Assembly (NCBI GenBank): GCA_003134765.1
Contig: PLCM01000041.1
Coordinates: forward strand, 345,023-409,022
Source of the DNA: Spartobacteria bacterium
GTDB lineage: Bacteria > Verrucomicrobiota > Verrucomicrobiia > Chthoniobacterales > UBA10450
DNA: 64,000 nucleotides
Reading direction: 5' to 3'
This document shows, piece after piece, positions 44,726 through 53,144 of the stretch (position 1 is its first letter; each line of letters opens with the position of its first letter). The notes below the pieces were generated by a model that saw only the letters and a list, made by a program, of their open reading frames with translations, was not told the DNA's origin and ran no database searches. Both the position numbers and the translations under genes were made by a program.

Positions 44726-46208
44726 TCATCTCCATTTCCTCGGGCGGTATCTCGGCCTTGTCGGTGATCAGCCTGCGCAGGAACGGAATGAGCACGACGA
44801 GAGCGACGCCCACCACGAGGCTGCCCGCGCCGAGCGCGGCGAAAAGCTTCACATACTCGGGGTTGGTCGCGACCGCGGTGGTGCCGTTCGGCTCGGGGAT
44901 CATGCCCGAGAAATCGCCCGCAAAGAGCGACGCGAGGCCGGTCACGAGCATCCAGCTGCCCATCATCACTCCTTGATATTGCTTCGGCGCGATCTTGCCG
45001 ATCATCGCGTATCCGATCGGCATGATGAGCAGCTCACCGATGCTCTGCAGCACGTAGCTCAGGAACAGCCACAAGAACGCGCTCTTGCCATCGACCCCGG
45101 CCAGCTTGATCCCGAGCGGGAGAATGAGAAACGCGAGCGCCATCAGGATAAGCGACGTCGCAAACTGCTTCGGTATGTCGATCCTCCATCCACGCGCGCG
45201 CATGCGGATAAAGAGCGCCGCGAGGAGCGGCCCGCCCACCACAATGCAAACGGTGTTGATGTTCTGAATCCATTGCGGCTGAATCTGCACCTTGCCCATC
45301 ATCAGGTTGACGTTGTTGACCGCGAACAGCTGCAGACCGCTCGGCGCCATCTGGTAGAGCGACCAGAACATCAGCGAGCCGAGCGTCAGAATCAGGTACG
45401 CCGTCATGTTCCGCCGCTCGCGGCGATCCGCGTGGCGGAGCGTGAGGTAAATCAGCGTCAGCGCGACCGCGCCGCAGATCGCCTTGATCACCGTTTCGGT
45501 CATGCCGGGCCGCTGGAGCATGAGCCACACGACAGGGACGGTGCCGATGAGAATAGCGATGCCGGCGAACTGGCGCAGCCGGAACTGCCTCGGCGTCGCC
45601 TCGAGCAGCGTCGTGTTGCGGTCGGCGAGCGTCTTCCACGTGAGCAGGGCGAGGACAATGGCGACGAAGTTGCCGAGCGTCGCGAAGATGAAAAGGCTCG
45701 AGTAGCTCTCGGTTCCCTGGAAATACCCGGCGGCGCTGAACCCGACGAAGAATCCGACGTTCATGCCGGCGTAGTTCCAGAGGAAAGCTCCTTCGCGACG
45801 CGGGTCCTCCGGAGTGAAGCGCTGCGTGAGCATCATGTTGATGCAGGTGACGTTCAGGCCGCTGCCGGTGAGGAAGAAGGCGAGGCCCACATAGAACATC
45901 GCCGCCGTGCCGAGGGCGATGCACCCGCAACCTATGACCTGCAGCGCCATGCCCCCGACGAAGAGATTCCGGTTCGAGAGGAATCGGCCGCCCAGGTAGC
46001 CGCCGAAGAGGTGCAGGCCGTAGTTGAACGCGCCAAACACGCCCATCAACGTAGTGGCCATTTTCACCGAGAGCTGCAGATGCTTCGTCGCGTAGAGGAC
46101 CAGCGTCGAGTAGAGGACGGCAAAGCCGAGCGTCGCAAAAATCTGAATGAAGAACAATGCCGCCGTTCCTTCGGGAGCTTTGGAGAATCGCCGTTCGAGA
46201 AATTTCAT
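44703..46208 (-). CDS. POT-family proton-dependent peptide transporter
   Basis: 501 residues, about 12-14 helices. MKFLERRFSKAPEGTAALFF start, GGYLGGRFLSNRN, NYAGMNVGFFVGFSAAGYFQG (PTR2-type signature) and QSIGELLIMPIGYAMIGKIAP. Family imports di- and tripeptides. The first 19 codons have a diverged copy at 49279-49347. Flanked on both sides by damaged toxin-antitoxin loci. Confidence 0.9.
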   Translation of the reverse strand: MKFLERRFSKAPEGTAALFFIQIFATLGFAVLYSTLVLYATKHLQLSVKMATTLMGVFGAFNYGLHLFGGYLGGRFLSNRNLFVGGMALQVIGCGCIALGTAAMFYVGLAFFLTGSGLNVTCINMMLTQRFTPEDPRREGAFLWNYAGMNVGFFVGFSAAGYFQGTESYSSLFIFATLGNFVAIVLALLTWKTLADRNTTLLEATPRQFRLRQFAGIAILIGTVPVVWLMLQRPGMTETVIKAICGAVALTLIYLTLRHADRRERRNMTAYLILTLGSLMFWSLYQMAPSGLQLFAVNNVNLMMGKVQIQPQWIQNINTVCIVVGGPLLAALFIRMRARGWRIDIPKQFATSLILMALAFLILPLGIKLAGVDGKSAFLWLFLSYVLQSIGELLIMPIGYAMIGKIAPKQYQGVMMGSWMLVTGLASLFAGDFSGMIPEPNGTTAVATNPEYVKLFAALGAGSLVVGVALVVLIPFLRRLITDKAEIPPEEMEMTTVVPVH

Positions 46209-46552
46209 CGGTCGCCCATTTCGCTCGCCGCTTCGTGCAATGTCAAGCCGCTCTCCGTCCGCCGACTTCCGACTTCCGACCTCCGACCTCCGACTTCCGA
46301 CTTCCGACCTCTGACCTCCCCGGCTCGACGTAGCCTCGTGCGTCGGCGGCTGATTTCTGTTTTCAGCGTTTCAGCTTTCAGAATTTCAGCTTTTGGTTCA
46401 GGCCGCCCATGATGCCAGGAGCGAATTACCGTCGCGCCAGTTCGTCTTGCATTTCGAAATCTCCATCCGCAATTCACACTTCTTCGGGCCTTCTTACATT
46501 GTTCTCTTACGGCCCTGTTGCCGGGCTGGAAATAAACAGTTAAGTTTGGTGG
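46209..46552. repeat. Gap with GACTTCC heptamer array
   Basis: 46261-46320: about eight 7-nt units GACTTCC/GACCTCC. Then GGCTCGACGTAGCCTCGTGC (repeated near 47219) and a TTTCAGCGTTTCAGC run near 46365. No gene. Confidence 0.75.
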
Positions 46553-46801
46553 ATGAGCACCGCGCAGGAGATTGAAGATGCGATCCGATCCCTATCGCCC
46601 TCCGAGCGTGCCAAGCTGCTGCAGCATCTTCCTCACATCCTTCCCGAGTTTGCAGGGGATCAGGAATGGGATCGCATCATCGTTGATGAACGCCGCCGCC
46701 CAGCCCTAAGCCAGCTGCTCGACCGCTATGAGGCTGGTCTCGAGACCGACGCTGCGAGCTTCCCAAAGGTCGCTGAGGGTGACTTTGACCAATCAGCGTG
46801 A
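46553..46801 (+). CDS. Second antitoxin-like small protein
   Basis: 82 residues: MSTAQEIEDAIRSLSPSERA, KLLQHLPHILPEF, then an acidic tail ending EGDFDQSA. Pattern of an addiction-module antitoxin. The following toxin reading frame starts at the overlapping GTG 46798. Confidence 0.65.
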   Translation: MSTAQEIEDAIRSLSPSERAKLLQHLPHILPEFAGDQEWDRIIVDERRRPALSQLLDRYEAGLETDAASFPKVAEGDFDQSA

Positions 46802-47066
46802 CCTCGGCGCGCCGCGGCGGAGTTCTGGCAGCTATATCGGCAGTTGCCGCCGCAGATCCAATCCGCTGCGCGGAAGACCTATCAGACCTTCAGCCAGAAT
46901 CCCGCACATCCGAGTCTTCGGCTCGAAATGTTGCGAGCCGACCCACGAGCAATGGTCAGTCCGGGTCACGCGAGATTATCGCGCGGTTGCGCTCCGGCAT
47001 GGGGACGAGTGGCTTTGGTTTTGGATTGGGACTCACAAGGAATTCGACCGGCGTTTCCCCGCCTGA
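46798..47066 (+). pseudogene. Frameshifted RelE-like toxin
   Basis: Pieces of one toxin in successive frames: FWQLYRQLPPQIQSAARKTY and FSQNPAHPSLR, then THEQWSVRVTRDYRAVALRH and WLWFWIGTHKEFDRRF. At least two shifts are needed (near the start and near 46925). The WSVRV..DYRAV..WFWIGTH end is the conserved core of this toxin family. Confidence 0.75.
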
Positions 47067-47562
47067 CCGAGCGGGAAAATCCGTCGCTTCTCCTCTCGCT
47101 TCGCATCGCTCAGCGACCGTAAAAGCCCACAAGAATCTTCGCTTTAAGCCGCTCTCTGTCCTCCAGCCTACGCCGAGGCTACGGCTTGGCAGGCCGACCT
47201 CCGACCTCCGACCTCCTTGGCTCGCCGTAGCCTCGTGCGTAGGCGGCTGACCTCCGCCCCACGCTCGCCGCCCCGGTCGATGTCAAGCCGCCCAATCCAT
47301 GATTCCCCAACTCATCACTGGCTTGCCACGCCGAAGTCAAACGAAGGCGGGTCACATGTTCGCCCATGGACGAATGGAGCGCGCCGGGGAGCCGCGACAT
47401 AGATCATAAAACCCGAGGGGCGAGGGTGAGAGAGCGGGCTGCGATCGAATCAATCCGCCGTGGTGGGTCACTCGTCACTGTTTTTGTCCGAGTGAAACAA
47501 GGTTGAATTTCTCCCCCCATTAACCGATAACAATTAACCAATAACCGGGCGAAGCCCCAGAC
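47067..47562. repeat. Repeat-rich gap duplicated at 49350-49515
   Basis: No gene. 47193-47216 has GACCTCC heptamers, then GGCTCGCCGTAGCCTCGTGC. The landmarks GATGTCAAGCCGCC, ATTCCCCAACTC, GAGTGAAACAAGGTTGAA and AACCAATAACCG recur in the same order at 49378-49506. Confidence 0.65.
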
Positions 47563-48390
47563 ATGAAACGCTTCACTCGCCGTGAGTGGCTTCGACTTTC
47601 CGCCGGCACCGGCGCCGGCGCGCTCCTTTCTCTCGGGCTCTGGCCCGGGCGTCTCCGCGGAGCGGACGCTCCGCCTACCGAAGATTTCACCTTCATCGCC
47701 GTGAATGACCTGCACGCGTTGGAACCAGCATGTCGTCCCTGGTTCGACGAGGTGGTGCGGCAAATGAAAGCGAGCGCGCCCAGCGCGGAGTTTTGCCTTT
47801 TGGGCGGCGACCTCGCGGACAACGGCACGCCCATGCAGTTGACCCTGATCAAGGATTCTTTCGCCGTGCTCGGCATGCCGTGTCACGCGGTGGTCGGCAA
47901 TCACGACCACCGGTCAGACACCGACCGATCTGCTTACGAGAAAATTTTCCCGGATCAGATCAACTACTTCTTTACCCACCGTGGCTGGCAAATCCTCGGC
48001 CTTGATTCGAGCGAAGGCACGAAATCGCGGGAAACACGGATCTCAGCTACGACCCTCGGGTGGCTCGATCAAAACATTCCCAAACTGCAAGCTGACCGCC
48101 CGACCATCCTGTTCACGCATTTCCCGCTAGGGCCGGTTATGTTCTTCCGCCCCCTTAACGCCGATGACTTACTGCTGCGCTGCTCCGGGGTGAATCTCCA
48201 GGCCGTTTTTTGCGGTCACTTCCACGGATTCACCGCGTTTCCATTTCAAAACTCGATTGTCACGACCGATCGCTGCTGCTCGCGCGTCCGTTTTAATCAC
48301 GATGGCACACCCGAGAAAGGCTGGTTCGTCTGTCAGGCCGTGAACGGCGAAATCAAACGCCGCTTCGTCGAATTTCATCCGCCCGCATGA
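47563..48390 (+). CDS. Tat-exported metallophosphoesterase
   Basis: 275 residues. Tat signal MKRFTRREWLRLSAGTG with a hydrophobic core. Calcineurin-like motifs: AVNDLHALEP, LLGGDLADNG, VVGNHDHRSD, FTHFPLG, VFCGHFHGFT. Hydrolyses phosphoesters outside the cytoplasm; substrate unknown. Stands alone in the accessory region. Confidence 0.88.
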   Translation: MKRFTRREWLRLSAGTGAGALLSLGLWPGRLRGADAPPTEDFTFIAVNDLHALEPACRPWFDEVVRQMKASAPSAEFCLLGGDLADNGTPMQLTLIKDSFAVLGMPCHAVVGNHDHRSDTDRSAYEKIFPDQINYFFTHRGWQILGLDSSEGTKSRETRISATTLGWLDQNIPKLQADRPTILFTHFPLGPVMFFRPLNADDLLLRCSGVNLQAVFCGHFHGFTAFPFQNSIVTTDRCCSRVRFNHDGTPEKGWFVCQAVNGEIKRRFVEFHPPA

Positions 48391-48438
48391 AATGAGGCGA
48401 CTGAACATTTTCTACCTCAGCCCTTCGACTTTCTCAAT

Positions 48439-48987
48439 TCAGTTCGATTGTTGTCGACTTCGGTGTTTCGGTGCCGCAGGCGTTCGCTGCGCATGGTGCT
48501 GCAGCCATTGCTCGATCGGTTCATCTTTTACGAGGAACCGAAATCCCTTTGCGGCATCTGCGTCAGTTGTCCGTTGCACATCGAGGTCCCCGAACGGCGC
48601 AGTGTGCGGCACAGACTTGCTTCCATTTTCTTCGACGGTAATGAAGTGGAGCTGATCGTCGACGCGCCAGTAGTCCGCCACCGTATATATCGTGCCGTCG
48701 TTGAACACCAGTTGCGGATGGCTCGCAGACTCGCTGCCGTAGAAATAGTAGGTTGGCGAGAAGGGGACGAACGACTCGTTGGCTGGAAATGGCGTAATAA
48801 AATCCCGGACAGAATAGGAAGATGGAGCGAAGAAGCGGTATCGAGGGAATATTTGCGGATGCGATCTAAACCGCGGCGCGACAACAACCACTCTTCCCCT
48901 CGGTCGCGCCCAATGCCGCGCTTGCGGAAAGGCCGCACCACTCGAAACGAGCAGTCCGAAAAGCGCGAAACAAATCATGCGCCGCAT
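48439..48987 (-). CDS. Secreted hypothetical protein
   Basis: 182 residues. Signal peptide MRRMICFALFGLLVSSGAA. A Arg/Pro-rich middle is followed by LVFNDGTIYTVADYWRVDDQ and LHFITVEENGSKSVPHTAPFGDLDVQRT, a small beta module seen in secreted proteins of Acidobacteria and Verrucomicrobiota. Function unknown. Confidence 0.7.
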   Translation of the reverse strand: MRRMICFALFGLLVSSGAAFPQARHWARPRGRVVVVAPRFRSHPQIFPRYRFFAPSSYSVRDFITPFPANESFVPFSPTYYFYGSESASHPQLVFNDGTIYTVADYWRVDDQLHFITVEENGSKSVPHTAPFGDLDVQRTTDADAAKGFRFLVKDEPIEQWLQHHAQRTPAAPKHRSRQQSN

Positions 48988-49062
48988 ACGTCACTCCCGC
49001 GACTAGGTTCAGAGATAGATTACGGCCCTGCGTTATTAGAAGCAACTATCGACAGCGATAGG

Positions 49063-49240
49063 ATGAATGGAGCGACTGGGGCGAGCGACATGGCCGGTAA
49101 AGCCGCGTGGGTAGCGGTCGAGCGCTGCGGGTGGCAGCCGAGATACAATGGAGCTGATGGGAATCGAGCGACATAGACGGGCCCCAAGGGGTGAGCTGCG
49201 GGGCGGCAGCGAATGGAGCCAGCGGGAGCGGTGCGACATG
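49063..49240. repeat. Three degenerate tandem units
   Basis: Units begin AATGGAGC at about 49063, 49147 and 49211 and share GAGCGACAT(G/A)G about 20 nt later and a CGGCAGCG-like end. Spacings are 84 and 64 nt. The surrounding 48988-49558 has no intact gene. Confidence 0.5.
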
Positions 49241-49278
49241 GACGAAGCGCGAAGCGTCTGATGCGGGGACGCAGCAGA

Positions 49279-49347
49279 TCAATCAATGCAGAACAGCACG
49301 GCTGTCCCCTCCGGAGCTTTGGAGAACCGCCGATTGAGAAATTGCAT
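49279..49347 (-). pseudogene. 5' stub of a second POT transporter gene
   Basis: MQFLNRRFSKAPEGTAVLF then CID and a stop. 15 or so of the first 19 residues match the POT transporter at 46208. Only 23 codons remain. Confidence 0.8.
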
Positions 49348-49521
49348 TCCGCGCCATTCCGCTCGTTGACCCGGAGGATATCAAGCCTCCGGCGTTCCGA
49401 TTCCCCAACTCGTCACTAGTCACATGTCACTCGCCACTTCTTCGCGCCCGAGTGAAAACGAGGTTGAACTTCTCCGCTCAGTAACGGATAACCGACAACC
49501 AATAACCGTTCCCTATGAACT

Positions 49522-49548
49522 CAGAAGACGTTCGACCGGATGAAGTAA
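49522..49548 (+). repeat. Third copy of the korB 3' terminus
   Basis: 24 of 27 bases match the last nine korB codons (QKTFDRMK plus stop; 43935-43961). Core AAGACGTTCGACCGRATGAA. Lies directly before the Vsr stop at 49559. Confidence 0.75.
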
Positions 49549-49558
49549 TAAGAAGCAT

Positions 49559-50005
49559 TCAGAGTTTCTTTCTCGCGGCTTGCAGTATTCTTCGCCTCCA
49601 TTCCGATGTTGCGAGCTGGTGCTCCCAAATTCGCACTACTGCGATCCCGTCGCGTCTCAGTCGGGCGGTATCACGTCGATCTCGTCGTTTGTTGAGCTCA
49701 AATTTGGTGGTCCAGAATTCGTTTCGGATCTTGGGAGTGTGTCCACATTTGGGGCAGTTGTGCCAAAAACAGCCATCGACGAAAACAGCGATTCGTTTTA
49801 CTCCAAAATAGAAGTCAGGCCTCGCAGCTAAATGCGACGGGTGGAGCGTCCATCCCCGAAACCCCGAACGTACCAAACGCATTCTAAGCGCCCATTCGGT
49901 CGAACGTGTTCCGCGACTGCGGATCGTCGCCATGGTTTTCGCGGTGACCGGCCGTACCGGTAATGATTGGCTCTTTTTGAGCGCTTCCTTAAGAGCGCGC
50001 TCCAT
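49559..50005 (-). CDS. vsr: Vsr-family very-short-patch-repair endonuclease
   Basis: 148 residues. Vsr signatures: MATIRSRGTRSTEWALRMRL, ARPDFYFGVKRIAVFVDGCF, WHNCPKCGHTPKIRNEFW and RIWEHQL. The catalytic Asp is in PD at 63-64. Vsr nicks at T:G mismatches formed by deamination of 5-methylcytosine, matching the C5 methyltransferase at the head of the operon. Overlaps the upstream gene by 17 nt. A role as restriction nuclease is also possible, since Vsr-like folds occur in defence operons. Confidence 0.9.
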   Translation of the reverse strand: MERALKEALKKSQSLPVRPVTAKTMATIRSRGTRSTEWALRMRLVRSGFRGWTLHPSHLAARPDFYFGVKRIAVFVDGCFWHNCPKCGHTPKIRNEFWTTKFELNKRRDRRDTARLRRDGIAVVRIWEHQLATSEWRRRILQAARKKL

Positions 50006-51044
50006 ATATTGCTGCGGCCCGTCGCCTCCTCTTTTTTAGACGCCTCAGACCTGGAGGCAAGGCGTAAAGAGAACGACCCTCATGCTTAATCCAGTACCCG
50101 TTGATGGCCGGGTTACCGTCGACGCGCGCAACGCCGATCGAATAATTAGGGCGGTATACTTTTGGTTGGGCATAATACACTGGGCAACCTGTGAGGGTTG
50201 CATACAAACACATGGCAGCGGAAATCGGCTTAGGACCAAAAGGTGCAAAGGAAACAAGACCGGTTCCTTCAGGTACCAACGACAAAATAACATTGAATGC
50301 CTCGGAAAGATCATTGGCCGCGACACGAACCTCGCGGATTCGTATATCGGTCGGACGGCGCAGCGCCCAAACAGCCTTCCATATCCGTCGGACTGTTTCA
50401 GCGGGTGCAGGAAATGGAATCAAGAGATCAATCTTGCGTTCATCAGCCGGACCGCCGAGATGCGCCACCAATCCGTTTGGCAAGAATCCAATGTTTACGA
50501 TGAGGCGCGTCTGTGCCTGTTTCTCCGCGTCGGGATCTGCGGGTCGGAATGACGGCAATGCCTGCCAATCATCGTAGTTACCCGCCAATGCGCCCTCTGG
50601 ATATCCTTTGGGACTCGTATATGTCACGAGCAGGTCACGAACCCTGCGATTCTTTGCAAATTGCTTTAACAGATAGAAAAAAAAGCGCTTTGGCAGAGAC
50701 GTGATATCAAGGACCACAGATCCGGAGGCCGCGTCGCAGACTTCATCCAACGCTGTAATTGATGTCAGAAGATCAAGCTGAAGAATATCGGCTCGAAGTT
50801 TTGCATTGCGGCAGCTCCGCTCCCTTGAGCAAATATATTTCGAGGCAAGATCTGCGAATGGAGATTCACCTTCGACGATGCGGAGGAGAATCGCATGTTC
50901 GAGCAAGTTGCGCTTTTGAAACGCCGTAGCGGCAACAATCGATCGTTCTTCTGGACCAACGCAACCAATGAATGTCCAAAGTCGTGGAGGAGCGAGCTCC
51001 AAGCTCCAATCTAGCCAACCCCAGGGTCGGTATGTCGTATACAT
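49989..51044 (-). CDS. Uncharacterised protein of the MTase-PRTase-ATPase operon
   Basis: 351 residues, no family I can name. Two Rossmann-like pieces look similar: LWTFIGCVGPEERS with VVLDITSLPKRFFFYLLKQF (110-129), and GLVSFAPFGPKPISAAMCLY (262-281). The D-x-T-S..K and G-P-K-P-I-S patterns loosely resemble the DxTGGTK ligand motif of CARF-like domains. No signal or membrane segment. C terminus very basic (RRLKKRRRRAAA), suggesting nucleic acid contact. 3 nt behind the ATPase gene. Confidence 0.75.
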   Translation of the reverse strand: MYTTYRPWGWLDWSLELAPPRLWTFIGCVGPEERSIVAATAFQKRNLLEHAILLRIVEGESPFADLASKYICSRERSCRNAKLRADILQLDLLTSITALDEVCDAASGSVVLDITSLPKRFFFYLLKQFAKNRRVRDLLVTYTSPKGYPEGALAGNYDDWQALPSFRPADPDAEKQAQTRLIVNIGFLPNGLVAHLGGPADERKIDLLIPFPAPAETVRRIWKAVWALRRPTDIRIREVRVAANDLSEAFNVILSLVPEGTGLVSFAPFGPKPISAAMCLYATLTGCPVYYAQPKVYRPNYSIGVARVDGNPAINGYWIKHEGRSLYALPPGLRRLKKRRRRAAAIYGARS

Positions 51045-51047
51045 CGC

Positions 51048-53144
51048 TTAAACTTCCCACTTGGGGTTACTGCTGGAGCTTTTTAGTCGCCGCGGCACTA
51101 TTGCTTTCGCTCTAGTGGCCAAAGAAATAATGGTTTGCACAGGTTCATAGCGGGGTTCTTTCGTATGTGCCTCGGGAACTTGGAAATGCGGCGAGAGAAT
51201 CGGGTTCAAATAATATTTTCGGCGAGGGTCACGGTGTTTTTCTTGAGTAAGTTTAGTCGTATGCTGGACTTCATATAAGTCTCCCCATGCTACGGCTTCC
51301 TGGAGAAGCCGCTTTAGTTCCGGGGAGCTCGTAAGGTCACTTTCTCGAAGCGAAAACCCATTACCGCCCGGATACGACATCTTCACGTCCTTCAACATCA
51401 GTGTACGCAGCCATGCGCCAAGCGCGTCGACGAAAGCCATACGTACATCTCCCGCCGGCCGCCCGGGTTGCTTAGAAAAACTCCGGTACGCGTTGTCACT
51501 GACCGCTTGAATGGCTATGGATTGTGTCTTCCACGGAACCGGCCATTCGATGCCAACCGATCGTCCTCCGGCACGTGCACGATCCTTTAGTCGCAACCAT
51601 TGATCCCACACTTCTCGACAAATTCGCAGAAACAAAGTGATGTTGCTCGCGCTCAGGGCGAGAAGCTTGTTTGTCCCCCACCAGCACAAATTCTGCTGGT
51701 GACGAACGACAAGTTGCATCACTGCCTGCATTAGACGTTCCTTTTCCCACCACTGCGTCCACGGAGGAAACTTCTGCGGGGGCGACATTCTAGATCGTCG
51801 TTCCGGCGCGCCGCTGATTCCACCGGTCTGCAATCCCCATGCTACGGTTAACAGTGCGTCCAATGGATTCTTTGGATATTCGCGGGTTGCCTTTGGAATA
51901 CGTCGATCCGTTTCTCTGTTGTAGACCCCAGAAATGTATCCTCGCCATTCAGAGGACCATCGATCGTCTAGTTTGAGAAGCTTGTGTGGATCTTCCGGAG
52001 GTTTAACGATCAGTTTCTCGATTAACTCGTGTGGCGTGGGAGATGGACCAAAGTACGTGTTTAGACGCAACCGAGTGGCTCGAAGTGGGATATCAGTCTC
52101 TTGAACATTTGCTAAAACGCGATGGTCGAAAACGTCCGCTGCAAATCCATCGAACAGCCAGCCCGATCGATCCTCCCGTCGCCGCAATCGCTCATCCAAA
52201 TCGGCAAGGAGGTAGTCGCGGCCCTCTTCGAGTTGGCGTCCACCAGGCATCGCAAGTTCGCCAGACCATGCGTATCGTCGCGTTCCCATCCGGAATGAAA
52301 CACGCAGATCACGATTACCAACTACGCGATTAATCACTCTTCTAACCCCTTGCGCAAATTCAGCTTGGTATCCTTCTCGGTGCCACAGCTCCTCGATCTG
52401 GTCTATTCGCAAAAAAACCAGCGTTCGCGAAGCAATAACGCCGGACGTCTTCATGCAGGCAACCGTCCTAGAAAGCGGCTCCCCGATAACCGTTTTGGTT
52501 CGGACAATGCGTGGATCGAGCGTGCGTACATTGCGCGCTGTCCAATTTCGGTATGCAGTGATCCTAGCATTAACGCGCGCGTAGAGTTGCGCAAAAGTCT
52601 TGCAGCGGCGCAAATAGCCAAACCAACAATCTTGGCCTCGCAATTTCTCAACAAAGTCTTCAAATGCCTCTGCTTTAATCAAGGAACGGAAAACTTCTGG
52701 ATGTCGTGTTATGTAATGAACCGAGATCAACAAATCGCGGAGCAGCCAATAGTTTAGAAAATCGCAAAATAATGCGATGAACTCGTCTAGATCAGCCACG
52801 GTGGGAGCGGGTGGTAACACTTGTGCAATATCCATGAGCCCGCTTTTTGAAAGATTCACCCCTGCGGCTACAAAATTCCGCAGCTCGGCTGGGATCGGGA
52901 ACTCGACAATGTCCCCCGACTCGCGTCTTGCGTTGGCATATGCGACTCGCGTTTCGGGCAAGAACAGCTTCAAAAGCATACTTTTCCCGGACCCTTGCGT
53001 TCCTTTTAGGACTACATTTCCTTCGCGGAAAAGTTCAGGGAGGTGCGGCACCAAAAACGGGCTAAAATAGCGGACGAAGTCATCAGCCGCGATGCTATCC
53101 GTGACATATATCTCGTGGAATGGGTTGGCGTCGTACGGTTTCAT
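51048..53144 (-). CDS. P-loop ATPase, possibly ORC/CDC6-like (STAND/AAA+)
   Basis: 698 residues. Walker A GTQGSGKS at 48-55 in NVVLKGTQGSGKSMLLKLF, Walker B FLRIDQIEEL around 244-253, and a sensor-like RVSFRMGTRRYAW near 281-293. The N terminus NPFHEIYVTDSIAADDFVRYF resembles predicted conflict-system ATPases of the ORC/CDC6 group. A long C-terminal half may hold winged-helix or effector modules. Overlaps the PRTase-like gene by 4 nt. Likely motor or switch of the system. Confidence 0.8.
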   Translation of the reverse strand: MKPYDANPFHEIYVTDSIAADDFVRYFSPFLVPHLPELFREGNVVLKGTQGSGKSMLLKLFLPETRVAYANARRESGDIVEFPIPAELRNFVAAGVNLSKSGLMDIAQVLPPAPTVADLDEFIALFCDFLNYWLLRDLLISVHYITRHPEVFRSLIKAEAFEDFVEKLRGQDCWFGYLRRCKTFAQLYARVNARITAYRNWTARNVRTLDPRIVRTKTVIGEPLSRTVACMKTSGVIASRTLVFLRIDQIEELWHREGYQAEFAQGVRRVINRVVGNRDLRVSFRMGTRRYAWSGELAMPGGRQLEEGRDYLLADLDERLRRREDRSGWLFDGFAADVFDHRVLANVQETDIPLRATRLRLNTYFGPSPTPHELIEKLIVKPPEDPHKLLKLDDRWSSEWRGYISGVYNRETDRRIPKATREYPKNPLDALLTVAWGLQTGGISGAPERRSRMSPPQKFPPWTQWWEKERLMQAVMQLVVRHQQNLCWWGTNKLLALSASNITLFLRICREVWDQWLRLKDRARAGGRSVGIEWPVPWKTQSIAIQAVSDNAYRSFSKQPGRPAGDVRMAFVDALGAWLRTLMLKDVKMSYPGGNGFSLRESDLTSSPELKRLLQEAVAWGDLYEVQHTTKLTQEKHRDPRRKYYLNPILSPHFQVPEAHTKEPRYEPVQTIISLATRAKAIVPRRLKSSSSNPKWEV

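Noticed and set aside
44448..46412. 654-codon plus-strand open frame
   Set aside because: It lies antisense to the POT transporter, is rich in Arg/His/Glu typical of a shadow frame in G+C-rich DNA, and shows no family features.
43935..49548. Insertion sequence or transposon
   Set aside because: No transposase, terminal inverted repeats or target duplication of IS type were found; the direct repeats are the korB 3' end.
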